DNA of 64,000 bases from DATJGR01 sp963735085. Its GTDB lineage: Bacteria > Pseudomonadota > Gammaproteobacteria > Pseudomonadales > Azotimanducaceae. Below are positions 1-8,473 of this stretch, piece by piece. The notes under the pieces are model-generated. The model made no database searches and was not told the DNA's origin. It saw nothing but the letters and a program-made list of their open reading frames with translations. The stretch lies in the NCBI GenBank assembly GCA_963735085.1, contig CAVTJP010000002.1:372001-436000 (forward strand), written 5' to 3'. How positions within the stretch are numbered: the first letter of the stretch is position 1; every line of letters begins with the position of its first letter. Both the position numbers and the translations under genes were made by a program.

Positions 1-227
1 GCATCACGCGAATTGCGATCTCGCCACGGTTGGCATGAGTAACCTTCTGAACATAGCGGTCTCGGCGACAAAATATTCGCTTCAAACTATGCCGATTTGT
101 CGATTGGCTGTCTCCTGTGCGCCCGTTTGGGGGGCGTTTCTGATGCGGTAGCTCGCGCGACGCGTTATCGTTTTCATGAACGATTCCCGCGACGCATTTG
201 CCAGCGACGCATTGAAGGAGCAACGCC

Positions 228-1595
228 ATGAAACTCGTTAGTACAAATCCCGCAACGGGTGAGATGGTCGCCGAATACACGCAGCACGAACCGCACGAGA
301 TCGACGCCGTCTTGAAAGCGGTGAGTGACTCGTTCGACGGATGGCGCAGGACGTCGTTCGAGCATCGAAGCGGCCTGATGCACAAGCTATCCAGTAATCT
401 ACGTGAGCGTGAGACGGAACTGGCGCTGCTGATGGCACGCGAGATGGGCAAACCGCGCGCACAGGGTGTGGCTGAAGTACGCAAATGCGCTTCGGTGTGC
501 GACTACTACGCCGAGAACGCGCAGACATTCCTCGAGCGGATGCCGATATCAAGCGACGCGCGCAACAGTTTCGTCACGTTCGAACCGCTCGGTCCGGTGC
601 TGGCGGTGATGCCGTGGAATTTTCCACTGTGGCAGGTGTTTCGCTTTGCAGCGCCCGCATTGATGGCGGGCAATGTCGGTGTACTCAAGCACGCGAGCAA
701 CGTCACAGGCTGTGCCCTGGCGATCGAGGACCTGTTTCGCGGCGCGGGCTTTCCGGAGCATGCGTTTCGTGTGCTGCTCGCGAACAAGGATCAGATCGGC
801 AAGGTCATCGAGGACGATCGCATTCAGGCCGTGACATTGACGGGGAGCGTCGCTGCGGGGCGCGCGATTGCGGCGCAGGCCGGCGGCGTGATCAAGAAGA
901 CGGTGCTCGAACTCGGCGGCAGCGACCCGTATGTGATTCTCGCGGATGCCGATATTGATGCAGCCACGCAAGCCTGCGTGACGAGCAGACTGATCAACAC
1001 CGGCCAGAGTTGCATCGCGGCGAAGCGATTCGTGGTGGTGGCGAGCGTGCTCGACCGATTCACCGATGCGTTCGTCGAACGAATGCGCGCGAAGCGAATC
1101 GGCGACCCGGTAAAGGATGAAGTGGACCTCGGCCCAATGGCGCGCGTCGACTTGCGCGACGAATTACACGATCAGGTGCAGCGCAGCGTTGCCGCGGGGG
1201 CGCAGTGCATTCTCGGCGGTGAGCGGCCAGCGGGGGCGGGCGCTTTCTATCCCGCAACCGTTCTGACAGACGTGGCGCCCGGTATGGTGGCGTACGCTGA
1301 AGAACTGTTCGGTCCGGTAGCATCCATCATTGCCGCCAACGACGAAGACGATGCCGTGCGCATCGCCAACGATTCCTGCTTTGGTCTGGGCGCGGCGGTG
1401 TTTACCCGCGACGTACAGAAGGGCGAGCGGATCGCCGCCACACGACTCAATGCCGGCTGTTGTTTTGTCAACGATTTCGTTCGCTCCGACCCCCGGCTGC
1501 CGTTCGGTGGCATCAAGCAATCCGGCTACGGTCGCGAACTTGGCAGCTTCGGGATTCGCGAATTCGTCAATACGAAGACAGTGTATATCGCATAG
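228..1595 (+). CDS. NAD(P)-dependent aldehyde dehydrogenase, succinate-semialdehyde dehydrogenase type
   Basis: A 455-residue soluble enzyme of the aldehyde dehydrogenase superfamily, which oxidises an aldehyde to the acid with NAD(P)+. Visible are the cofactor-domain signature with N131 (MPWNFPLW), the general-base glutamate E228 in VLELGGSDP, and the catalytic cysteine C262 in NTGQSCIAAKR. The length and the GQSCIAAKR form fit the short succinate-semialdehyde dehydrogenase (GabD/Sad) subgroup, so a role in GABA or semialdehyde catabolism is inferred; the exact substrate cannot be read from sequence. The ATG is preceded by a good ribosome site (GAAGGAG). It appears monocistronic. The 227 bases before it hold no gene that I can support. 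Confidence 0.88.
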   Translation: MKLVSTNPATGEMVAEYTQHEPHEIDAVLKAVSDSFDGWRRTSFEHRSGLMHKLSSNLRERETELALLMAREMGKPRAQGVAEVRKCASVCDYYAENAQTFLERMPISSDARNSFVTFEPLGPVLAVMPWNFPLWQVFRFAAPALMAGNVGVLKHASNVTGCALAIEDLFRGAGFPEHAFRVLLANKDQIGKVIEDDRIQAVTLTGSVAAGRAIAAQAGGVIKKTVLELGGSDPYVILADADIDAATQACVTSRLINTGQSCIAAKRFVVVASVLDRFTDAFVERMRAKRIGDPVKDEVDLGPMARVDLRDELHDQVQRSVAAGAQCILGGERPAGAGAFYPATVLTDVAPGMVAYAEELFGPVASIIAANDEDDAVRIANDSCFGLGAAVFTRDVQKGERIAATRLNAGCCFVNDFVRSDPRLPFGGIKQSGYGRELGSFGIREFVNTKTVYIA

Positions 1596-1613
1596 TTCCG
1601 GTCATGCATCGCG

Positions 1614-1635
1614 CCGTGCCAACGCGCCGGCACGG
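1614..1635. repeat. Perfect 7-bp inverted repeat after the aldehyde dehydrogenase
   Basis: CCGTGCC and GGCACGG flank an 8-base loop 19 bases after the stop codon. It could form a transcript-end hairpin, but no U-tract follows, so an intrinsic terminator is not established. Confidence 0.35.
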
Positions 1636-1852
1636 TGGCGCTGCATCGATTCCCGTCACATGTCTTCCGAGTCGTCTATTGCGCGGGACATTGTCCGATT
1701 GCCGCACGATGTCGGGAGCGTCGCTGTTGGCACCACTTACGCCGGGTGATTCACCGCAACATGTTCGATGCCACGGGCGCGTCCATATGGAATAATCGTC
1801 TGCGGTGAATTGCGCATACCTGCGTTCAGATCATTTGATAGGAGATGAACCG

Positions 1853-2195
1853 ATGTCAGTTGACCATCGCCCGGAGTTTTCGCTGTCGCGTCGTCGGCTC
1901 GTAGGCGCAATTCCCTTGATGCTGTTGGCGCCGGCGAGTGTTTGGGCCGCAACCGGCGCGCTGACCCCGCTGCCGAGCACGAATGCGACGGCGATAGCGT
2001 TGGCGTATGTGGATGACGCGAAAAATGCCGATCCCTAAACGTTATCCGTCCGGCTCGAACGATGCCTGTCGCAACTGTCTGCACTACAAGGCGGTCGATG
2101 CCCAGGGAGGCAGTTGCGTTCTCTTCCCGGGTTTCGAAGTGAAGGCGGCAGGCTGGTGCGCCGGGTGGACCAAAATGGCTGCCGGCGCTTCGTAG
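1853..2195 (+). pseudogene. High-potential iron-sulfur protein (HiPIP), frameshifted
   Basis: HiPIPs are small periplasmic [4Fe-4S] electron carriers. The first frame starts at an ATG 9 bases after GGAG. It encodes a twin-arginine-like signal (SLSRRRLVGA, then a hydrophobic stretch ending ASVWAA) and the typical ALAYVDDAKNADP segment, then hits TAA at 2036-2038. The next frame continues at once with KRYPSGSNDACRNC and the remaining ligands, giving C-x2-C-x12-C-x13-C and ending at 2195. Removing the single T at 2036 restores one continuous HiPIP of about 113 residues with all four cysteines. Either the gene was inactivated recently by one inserted base or this is an assembly error. Everything else about the protein looks intact. 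Confidence 0.8.
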
Positions 2196-2265
2196 GCTTC
2201 TCCGCGACGGTGCCTGCCGGCCTCCAGCGGCGGTCACCAGATTCACGTTGCGGCGGCGGGCCGAT

Positions 2266-3147
2266 TCAGCCGAGCTTGCGTGCAAACGAATTCGGCCGTA
2301 GCGGCGCGCCGCGAAACCGGGCAAACGTACGCGTGAGCGCGGCGCCAAAGAACAGGATCAGGCTCGCATAGTAGGTCCAGACCATCAACACCACGGCCGA
2401 TCCAGCGGCGCCATACGCGGAACCCACACTGGAATGACCTAAATACAAGCCAATCGCAGATTTGCCAACGCTGAACATCAGCGCGGTAAGTGCGGCACCA
2501 AGCCAGGTATCACGCCAATCGATCAGGACGTCGGGTACGAACTTGAACATCAACGCGATGAGCAGGGTCAGCAATGCAAACGGAATCAGGAAATTGATTG
2601 CGGACCAGAGCATCGTGATCCCGGGTACTGCGCGGTCGAGATAGTCGTGAAGCCCCACCAGCACTGCGCTGACAACCAACGAAACGAGCAACAGAAACCC
2701 CAACCCAAGCACCATGGCGAACGAAATCAGCCGTGCCCTGACGAACCCGGTCAACGCGTTGCGCGGTGTCGCTTCGACGCCCCAAAGACGATTGAGCGCT
2801 GACTGCAACTGCGCAAAAACCGTAGTCGCGCCGAGCAACATCAGTCCAACGCCGAGAATCATCGGGACAATGCCGCGCTCGGGTTGATCGGCGTGAGCAA
2901 ACACGGTCCGCATCAGGTCGGCGCCATCGTCGCCAACGAGATGCTGCATTTGGGCGATCAATTCGCGGCGTACGGTCTGCTCGCCGATCAGATATCCCGA
3001 TAGGCCGGTCAGCACAAGCAGCAATGGAGCCATCGAAAGTAGCGTGTAGTATGACAGCGCGGCCGCCTGCTGAAATGGCGCGCTGTTGGCGAATTCGTCC
3101 GCGGCGTCGCGCACCATCTCGAACAGATTCATCGTGGGTTCTGCCAA
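2266..3147 (-). CDS. YihY/BrkB (UPF0761) family inner-membrane protein
   Basis: A 293-residue polytopic membrane protein. The N-terminal AALSYYTLLSMAPLLLVL segment is the hallmark of the YihY/virulence factor BrkB family (older label 'ribonuclease BN', now known to be wrong). About six hydrophobic segments are visible, including LISFAMVLGLGFLLLVSLVV and AINFLIPFALLTLLIALMF, and the late GSAYGAAGSAVVLMVWTYYAS segment is also family-typical. The start is the ATG at 3145-3147. The molecular function of the family is not settled; proposed roles include export and envelope stress tolerance. It is divergent from nothing obvious and probably transcribed alone. Confidence 0.85.
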   Translation of the reverse strand: MAEPTMNLFEMVRDAADEFANSAPFQQAAALSYYTLLSMAPLLLVLTGLSGYLIGEQTVRRELIAQMQHLVGDDGADLMRTVFAHADQPERGIVPMILGVGLMLLGATTVFAQLQSALNRLWGVEATPRNALTGFVRARLISFAMVLGLGFLLLVSLVVSAVLVGLHDYLDRAVPGITMLWSAINFLIPFALLTLLIALMFKFVPDVLIDWRDTWLGAALTALMFSVGKSAIGLYLGHSSVGSAYGAAGSAVVLMVWTYYASLILFFGAALTRTFARFRGAPLRPNSFARKLG

Positions 3148-3239
3148 ACTTCAATTGTCGTCTGTCCGGGTATGCAAACTTTACGCCCTGAACTCGCCGA
3201 AAAATCTGAAGATCGGACGCATCCTGGCTGCCGCCAGCG

Positions 3240-3680
3240 TTACGCCTTTCGACCTGCGCTTCGATGTGCGGTCTTCAGAAACCAGATAACCGGTAGCACC
3301 AGCATCACGCCCCACATCAGTGTATGGAACACGTCCAGGTAGCTGAGCATCTCCGCCTGCCGCTGAGCTTGGCGGTACAACGCGGCGAGCGCGTGTTGGC
3401 GACCGCCGAGCGTCGCATTCAGATGGATCAGCGCGTTGTCGAAAATCGGATTGAGCGGATTGAGACCTCCGGCAATGCGCGCCTGATGGAATTGATCGCG
3501 CCGCACGCGCAGCGTCTGAATGCGACAAACAGCAGCGCCCGCGTGTCCACGCGCGACGTAGCCGCACCGCTCACCGGCATCATGACAATGGAGATGGCGC
3601 CGCCGATCGTCAGCGCCAGAAGTGCCGCGTGCGATCGAGATGGCGAGCGCCGCTATAAGTGCGATCCAGAATAAGGGGCA
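3240..3680 (-). pseudogene. Remnant of a DHA2-family (EmrB/QacA-like) MFS efflux pump
   Basis: Only the C-terminal part of a drug:proton antiporter can be recovered, spread over three reading frames. The last piece (3240-3506) reads RRDQFHQARIAGGLNPLNP and ends with the family-typical RQAEMLSYLDVFHTLMWG helix. Upstream another frame gives LTIGGAISIVMMPVSG followed by SRVDTRALLFVAF, which matches the DHA2 segment before that helix, and a third frame gives the membrane-like WIALIAALAISIA. At least two frameshifts plus loss of the N-terminal two thirds mean it cannot make a working pump. It lies in a locally decaying stretch together with the gdhA wreck. Confidence 0.6.
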
Positions 3681-3749
3681 CCGTATCAGAGGACGCCGTT
3701 CCGCAGATCCGGCTTCCTCTTTGTCAGACTCGGCTTATTCCACCTGTCG

Positions 3750-4316
3750 CTACGGCATCGTTCTACCGAGAAAAGCCTTGAGACCTTTGTTGGACTTGAT
3801 GATCCAATACGGCTGTCCGCTACCGACGCCCACCAACTTCATAGAGGGGTGTTTCTGCACGGCGGTATCGACGACGTTCTGCTGTTCGGCGGTCACATCG
3901 ATGTACAGTATGTGGCGCCCGGCACTCAGCGCGCTCTCGAATTGTCTGAATTCATGGTTCAGCGTTTGGATGCCCCAGAGCCCGCCTTCCCAAGTGCAGA
4001 ACCCGAGCACGACGATGGCGAGAAAGATGAACGGGACCCAACCCGCTGCTGTGGATGTCCAACCGGTGAGCGCCGCAACGAGCAGCACTACGATTGCAGC
4101 TGCGATGCCGACGGCGAGACCGATCCAGCCCGAACGAAGCACGTCTTTTTTCGTCAACGAGACGACCTCGTTCAAATTCGCGCGCCGGTCAACGGATCTG
4201 TCGTCGAAACTCAGCGCATGGATTTGTTCCCGTGCAATGCCGCTGCGCTCCAACGTTTCCTCGAAGGCTTCCATTTCGTCCAGCTTCGCGCAGATGAAAA
4301 ACTGACGATGCAGCAT
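3750..4316 (-). CDS. Conserved two-helix membrane protein of unknown function
   Basis: A 188-residue protein starting at the ATG of MLHRQFFICAKLDEM, preceded by GGGAGA on the minus strand. The open frame extends further upstream, but that part has poor composition and no ribosome site. The layout is a short N-terminal cytoplasmic domain with helical periodicity (residues 1-55), two adjacent membrane helices at roughly 57-80 and 88-115 (SGWIGLAVGIAAAIVVLLVA and AGWVPFIFLAIVVLGF), and a soluble C-terminal domain. The family resembles proteobacterial proteins sometimes labelled 'NAD/FAD-utilizing enzyme', a name with no support in this sequence. Function unknown. Confidence 0.7.
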   Translation of the reverse strand: MLHRQFFICAKLDEMEAFEETLERSGIAREQIHALSFDDRSVDRRANLNEVVSLTKKDVLRSGWIGLAVGIAAAIVVLLVAALTGWTSTAAGWVPFIFLAIVVLGFCTWEGGLWGIQTLNHEFRQFESALSAGRHILYIDVTAEQQNVVDTAVQKHPSMKLVGVGSGQPYWIIKSNKGLKAFLGRTMP

Positions 4317-4389
4317 TGTGCTTCTCCCAAGTTGATCTGAGCCGACATGCGGCGCCGTGTTCCGTTTCAGACATTGAATATATTCGGCG

Positions 4390-4860
4390 TCAAACGCCTC
4401 CAGAGTCGCCCAGCGTGCGAGACATTTGCCTCGCTTTTGCCAACACCGCGTCACCGAGCATCGAACTTTTTTCCGCGAGCCTCGGGATGTCCGTGGCTTC
4501 GGCAAGCCCGTAGAACATTTGCGCGAGTCCGTCATTCCACTTGAGGACTTGCGCCCCGATCTCCGGCAACGACTTGCCTTGTAGCCGTCGCGGGCCTGCA
4601 TTCAGGTCGATGTCAGGTACCGATTGGCAACGCGTCTCGAGCAATGCTCTCGGTGCGTGATCCAAATGGGCTTCGAATATGCCCGCGAGTTGCCTCTGGT
4701 GCTCGCCGAGTGGCTGCAATAACAGGCGCGTGCGCTTGTCATGCGCGATCCCGCCAATGATTGCCAGCGCGCGCGCGATCTGATGGCAGTGATCTACTGC
4801 CATCTCGACGATTTCGCCATAGCACAGGAACGTTTCACGCGATCGTAGTGCGTTGCGCAT
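4390..4860 (-). CDS. Hypothetical all-helical protein
   Basis: A 156-residue protein from an ATG at 4858-4860, with no signal peptide and no membrane helix. It is predicted to be mostly alpha-helical by eye, and its His/Glu-containing segments (MAVDHCHQIARALAII, EHQRQLAGIFEAHLDHAP) recall hemerythrin- or ferritin-like bundles, but I could not find a full metal-ligand pattern. It lies just downstream of the broken gdhA on the same strand and ahead of the two-helix membrane protein, so these may once have formed a transcription unit. No function assigned. Confidence 0.55.
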   Translation of the reverse strand: MRNALRSRETFLCYGEIVEMAVDHCHQIARALAIIGGIAHDKRTRLLLQPLGEHQRQLAGIFEAHLDHAPRALLETRCQSVPDIDLNAGPRRLQGKSLPEIGAQVLKWNDGLAQMFYGLAEATDIPRLAEKSSMLGDAVLAKARQMSRTLGDSGGV

Positions 4861-4879
4861 CGGCTGTATCCTCCGTCGA

Positions 4880-6031
4880 GTATCTGGTGTGCTTGGTCAA
4901 GCTCAGCAAGATTCGGGCCGACGGATTGCCCGCCCACATCGGCAGCGCACGTGCAGCTTGTCGTAGTTTTTACGAGACGCTTGTAGCTTTTGCCACAGCA
5001 GGACAGCGCGCCAACCGAAACCGCTCGATCAGGCCAGGTAACGAGTTGCGCGTTCTGTGATCGCTCCAACCCGGACACTGCAACGCCGCCGGCATTGCTC
5101 GCTTTGCCGGGAGCGATGCACACATCGCCTTTGCGCAGCACCGCGTGCGCCGCCGGCGTGCACGGCATGTTCGCGCCCTCTGCCAGATAGCCGCAACCAT
5201 GTTCGACCAGATGTCGCGCGCACGTCTCGTCGAGTTCATTCTGGGTGGCGCACGGCAACGCAATGTCGCACTCGATGTGCCAAGGCGTCTGCCGTGCGGT
5301 GAAGGTATCGTGGCGATCCTTTGGTAAGTCCTCGAGTGATGAGTCCGTATCCGGTGGCTTCTTTGCGGATCGGCGAGCCGCCGAAGCTCATACCCTTACC
5401 GGTGACCGCGCCGCCCACGTTGCTCGCGAGTAACTTGTATTGTCCGAACAGATAGCCGATTTCGCGCACGCCGACACCCATGTCGCCCGCAGGCACGTCC
5501 TTGTGCTCGCCGATCTCGCGAAACAGGCGGTTCATGTAGGCCTGACAGAATCGCATCACCTCGGCTTCCGATTTGCCGTGTGGATCGAAGTCGGCGCCAC
5601 CTTTGGCGCCGCCCATGGGCATGCCCGTGAGCGCATTCTTGAAGCATTGCTCGAATGCAAGAAACTTGAGCACCGACAAATTGACGTGCGGATTGAATCG
5701 AAGGCCGCCTTTGTACACGCCGAGTGCATTGTTGAATTGAATGCGCCAGCCCCTGTTGATGCGCTCGTGTCCCGCGTCATCGATCCACGCTACACGAAAC
5801 GACAGCACACGATCCGGCTCGGTCATGCGCTCCAGCAGCAATGAGCCTCGATAGCGTTCTCGTTGTTTCAGGAACGGCACCACGATGCCGCGCGAGTTCG
5901 TCGACCGCCTGATGGAATTCAGTCTCTCCCGGATTGCGTTTGATCAGCCCGCGCATGAAGTGCTGCGTGTCGAGGTGCTCACCGACAGACCGGTAACGCG
6001 CATCGCGCATCGCATGTTGTTCAATCGTCAT
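4880..6031 (-). pseudogene. gdhA: NADP-specific glutamate dehydrogenase, decayed (frameshift plus loss of the nucleotide-binding domain)
   Basis: Intact GdhA is about 447 residues and aminates 2-oxoglutarate with NADPH. Here the N-terminus reads MTIEQHAMRDARY then IKRNPGETEFHQAVDELAR, after which a one-base shift near 5888 moves the rest into another frame (VVPFLKQRERYRGSLLLERM). That frame is well conserved through GVYKGGLRFNP, LPMGG-type GMPMGGAKGG, VPAGDMGVG and ATGYGLI. The next recognisable part is in a third frame: RQTPWHIECDIALPCATQ followed by AEGANMPCTP and APGKASNAGGVA. Only about 20 codons separate ATGYGL from DIALPC, where the family has about 100, so most of the Rossmann NADP-binding domain is deleted. 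The C-terminal end after SGLERSQNAQ is no longer clearly alignable. Enzyme activity is not possible. Confidence 0.85.
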
Positions 6032-6190
6032 TCCGATGCTGCCCGCCGATCCGCTCGTCATCAATCAAGGAATCAAGGCGGGCAACATCTGTGCCAGTCA
6101 TTCGGGCGATCCGCATTGCCGGTGAAATCGGTACGTATTCTGCGTCGCCTGGTATGCATTCTGCATTGTGGGAAGGCGACTATCGGTTGA

Positions 6191-6418
6191 ATGAGGCGCG
6201 CGTCCGTGACTGAACATACCTACAAGACGATCGAGATTACCGGAACATCGCCGAAATCGATTGAGGCCGCCGTCGAATCGGCGTTGCTGCGAACGGGCGA
6301 AACCGTCACGAACCTGCGTTGGTTCGAAGTGGACGGGGTACGCGGGCACCTCGTCGATGGTCGCATCGATCACTGGCAGGTGACGCTGAAGATCGGCTTC
6401 GCATTGAATTCAGGCTGA
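6191..6418 (+). CDS. Dodecin family flavin-binding protein
   Basis: A 75-residue protein of the dodecin family, small proteins that assemble into hollow dodecamers storing or buffering flavins. The family pattern is clear: YKTIEITGTSPKSIEAAVESAL, then the NLRWFEVDGVRGHL loop with the tryptophan that stacks on the flavin, and the final DHWQVTLKIGF strand. The start is either the first ATG or the GTG six codons downstream (VTEHTYK). It lies upstream of sodB and the encapsulin genes on the same strand, but 164 bases separate it from sodB, so co-transcription is uncertain. Confidence 0.9.
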   Translation: MRRASVTEHTYKTIEITGTSPKSIEAAVESALLRTGETVTNLRWFEVDGVRGHLVDGRIDHWQVTLKIGFALNSG

Positions 6419-6531
6419 GCGCGCGCATACGCGCCGCCAGGCCGCACGGATGCGGCGCGATTCCTGCAGAGTCTTGCGGAGATGCTGTCGACACCCGCCG
6501 CATACGTCGCGATGGCTGACCGGTGCGAATG

Positions 6532-6559
6532 GAATGGCGAAATGCCGAATGGCGAAATG
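6532..6559 (+). repeat. Two copies of a 13-bp direct repeat before sodB
   Basis: GAATGGCGAAATG occurs at 6532-6544 and again at 6547-6559, a 15-base period ending 23 bases before the sodB start. It may be a binding site or simply slippage; nothing else supports a function. Confidence 0.6.
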
Positions 6560-6582
6560 GATGATTACCTTAGGAGATCGAG

Positions 6583-7176
6583 ATGGAATTCAAACTGATG
6601 TCGTTGCCTTTCGAAGCCGATGCCCTGCAACCCTTCATTGGTGCGCGCACCGTGCAGATTCATTATGAAAAACATCACGCAGGCTACATGAAGAAGTTGG
6701 ATGCGGAGCTTACCGACGAACGCAGGAATTGGTCACTGGAGAAGATCGTCAAGAACAGCAACGGCTCGGTGTTCAACTTCGCGGCACAAGTCTGGAACCA
6801 CGATTTCTACTGGCGGTCGCTGTCGCCCGACGAGACGGATGGACCGACCGGACAACTGGCGCAATTGCTCGCACGGGACCTCGATGGCGTCGAACCGTTC
6901 AAGCGTGCTTTTTCCGAAGCCGCCGCTAGCGAATTCGGCTCCGGTTGGGCATGGCTCGTGTACAACGACGCCACCAGTCGTCTGGAAGTATTCAGCACGA
7001 CGGATGCGGTCAATCCACTGACCAGTGGCCGGATACCGCTGCTGACACTGGACGTCTGGGAGCATGCCTATTATCTGGACTACCAGAATGAACGCGCGCG
7101 CTACATCGACGCGTTTCTCGACGGACACATCAATTGGTCGTTCGCGTCTAAAAATCTGGACGCTGCATTGCGCTGA
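6583..7176 (+). CDS. sodB: Iron-type superoxide dismutase
   Basis: A 197-residue cytoplasmic Fe/Mn-family superoxide dismutase converting superoxide to peroxide and oxygen. The metal ligands can be placed at H27 (IHYEKHH), H73 (VWNHDFYW), D157 and H161 (LDVWEHAYYLDY). The Fe form is favoured by the FNFAAQVWNHDFYW segment and GSGWAWLV. The ATG follows TAGGAGATCGAG, a strong ribosome site. The encapsulated-ferritin and encapsulin genes follow on the same strand (77-base gap), suggesting a joint iron/oxidative-stress unit. The C-terminus (NLDAALR) carries no encapsulin cargo tag, so the enzyme is probably free in the cytoplasm. Confidence 0.95.
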   Translation: MEFKLMSLPFEADALQPFIGARTVQIHYEKHHAGYMKKLDAELTDERRNWSLEKIVKNSNGSVFNFAAQVWNHDFYWRSLSPDETDGPTGQLAQLLARDLDGVEPFKRAFSEAAASEFGSGWAWLVYNDATSRLEVFSTTDAVNPLTSGRIPLLTLDVWEHAYYLDYQNERARYIDAFLDGHINWSFASKNLDAALR

Positions 7177-7253
7177 GGTTTGTAGATTCTACGCGTGGCA
7201 CCGGAACGGCTTGTAGCGTTTACACCATATCGCGAACACGGGACTCGATAACT

Positions 7254-7622
7254 ATGGCGAGCGATCGATTTCATGAAGACCGTGCAGAACTGTCCGACGC
7301 AACCATCGAGATGCACCGTGCAATCACGTCTCTGATCGAAGAGTGGGAAGCGGTGGACTGGTATCGGCAACGCGCCGATGCATGCAGCGACGATGAATTG
7401 AAGCAAGTGCTGTTGCACAACATGGACGAAGAACTCGAGCACGCGGCGATGGTGCTGGAGTGGCTGCGACGCCACGATGCTCGGATCGATCATCACCTGA
7501 CGATGCGCCTGTTCAACGACAAGCCCATCGTGACGCTGGAGGAACCTGCCGAAGACGAGACGAAACCGGCCTACGATTCTACGGATCGTTTGCGCATCGG
7601 TTCGTTGATGTCGCGGCCATGA
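7254..7622 (+). CDS. Encapsulated ferritin-like protein (EncFtn) with C-terminal cargo-loading peptide
   Basis: A 122-residue ferroxidase of the encapsulated ferritin family. These are two-helix proteins that build a ferroxidase centre only at a dimer interface and feed iron into an encapsulin shell. Visible are HRAITSLIEEWEAVDWYRQRAD with the conserved glutamate and Trp-Tyr pair, and the HNMDEELEHAAMVLEWLRR helix carrying the E-x2-H ligands. After a flexible acidic linker, the last residues DRLRIGSLMSRP match the encapsulin targeting peptide (L-x-IGSL type). The shell gene starts 15 bases after the stop, the usual cargo-shell arrangement. Confidence 0.93.
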   Translation: MASDRFHEDRAELSDATIEMHRAITSLIEEWEAVDWYRQRADACSDDELKQVLLHNMDEELEHAAMVLEWLRRHDARIDHHLTMRLFNDKPIVTLEEPAEDETKPAYDSTDRLRIGSLMSRP

Positions 7623-7637
7623 CGAGGAACTGTGAGT

Positions 7638-8441
7638 ATGGATCACTTATTGCGAGAGATTGCGCCGGTTACCGGACACGCATGGAAATATGTGGATGCC
7701 GAAGCCTGCGATGCGTTGCGCACTACACTGACCGCGCGCAAGCTGTTCGAAGTCACCAATCCGCTCGGTTGGGATACATCGTCTGTAAATGGAGGCGGCG
7801 CAAGAATCGTGAGTGGCGCGTTGGTGCCGGGTGCCAACGTGTTCGTGCGTCAAGTACACCGCATGGTCGAAATCAGAGTTCCGTTCGAGCTTGAACGCGC
7901 GCAGCTCGATGCGCTTGCGCGCGGTGCCAAGGGTGTGAAGCTCGATGCGGTCGGTGCCGCAGCGCGGACGGCGGCGTTGACCGAGGATACGTTGATCTTC
8001 AATGGGCTTGCGGCTGCCGACATCCACGGCGCAATCGATCCCGACGAAGCGCTGCAACTGCCCGACAATGTCGAGGACCTGCCTCGAGCCGTGTCACGCG
8101 CATTGGCGACGTTGCGAGATCGCGGCGTGGAGGGCCCATACGCCGCAGCGTTGGCGCCGCATTTCTTCGAAGCACTCGGCAACGCAACGAAAAGCGGCTA
8201 TCCGGTTTCGAAACATGTCGAGCGGCTGGTGGACGGCCCGCTGATCTGGGCGCCGGCATTGGATGGAGGTGTGGTTGCGAGTCGTCGTGGTGGTGACTTC
8301 CGGATTTGTCTCGGTGCGGATTTTGCGGTTGGCTACACCGGCCACACCAACGAATCGGTTGAGTTTTACATCGAAGAGTTGCTCAGCTTTGCATGCCTTG
8401 GCCCGGAGGCGTGCATTGGTCTGCAACGTGCAGCGCAATGA
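7638..8441 (+). CDS. Encapsulin nanocompartment shell protein
   Basis: A 267-residue encapsulin of the linocin M18/CFP29 family with the HK97 virus-capsid fold; copies self-assemble into an icosahedral shell. Family landmarks are the N-terminal arm MDHLLREIAPVTGHAW, the E-loop region around VRQVHRMVEIRVPFELER, the APHFFEALGNATKSGYPV segment and the C-terminal GADFAVGYTGHTNESVEFYIEE. I chose the ATG at 7638 because GAGGAA lies 8 bases upstream; a GTG six bases earlier would leave almost no spacing. It is translationally close to EncFtn, so the predicted product is an iron-storage compartment. Confidence 0.95.
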   Translation: MDHLLREIAPVTGHAWKYVDAEACDALRTTLTARKLFEVTNPLGWDTSSVNGGGARIVSGALVPGANVFVRQVHRMVEIRVPFELERAQLDALARGAKGVKLDAVGAAARTAALTEDTLIFNGLAAADIHGAIDPDEALQLPDNVEDLPRAVSRALATLRDRGVEGPYAAALAPHFFEALGNATKSGYPVSKHVERLVDGPLIWAPALDGGVVASRRGGDFRICLGADFAVGYTGHTNESVEFYIEELLSFACLGPEACIGLQRAAQ

Positions 8442-8473
8442 ATGCCGCGCTTTGGATGATGGTGTAGTTGCGT

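Noticed and set aside
120..140. Short GC hairpin with a T-run after 136 as a terminator for a gene to the left
   Set aside because: Only five base pairs, and no upstream gene is visible in the window.
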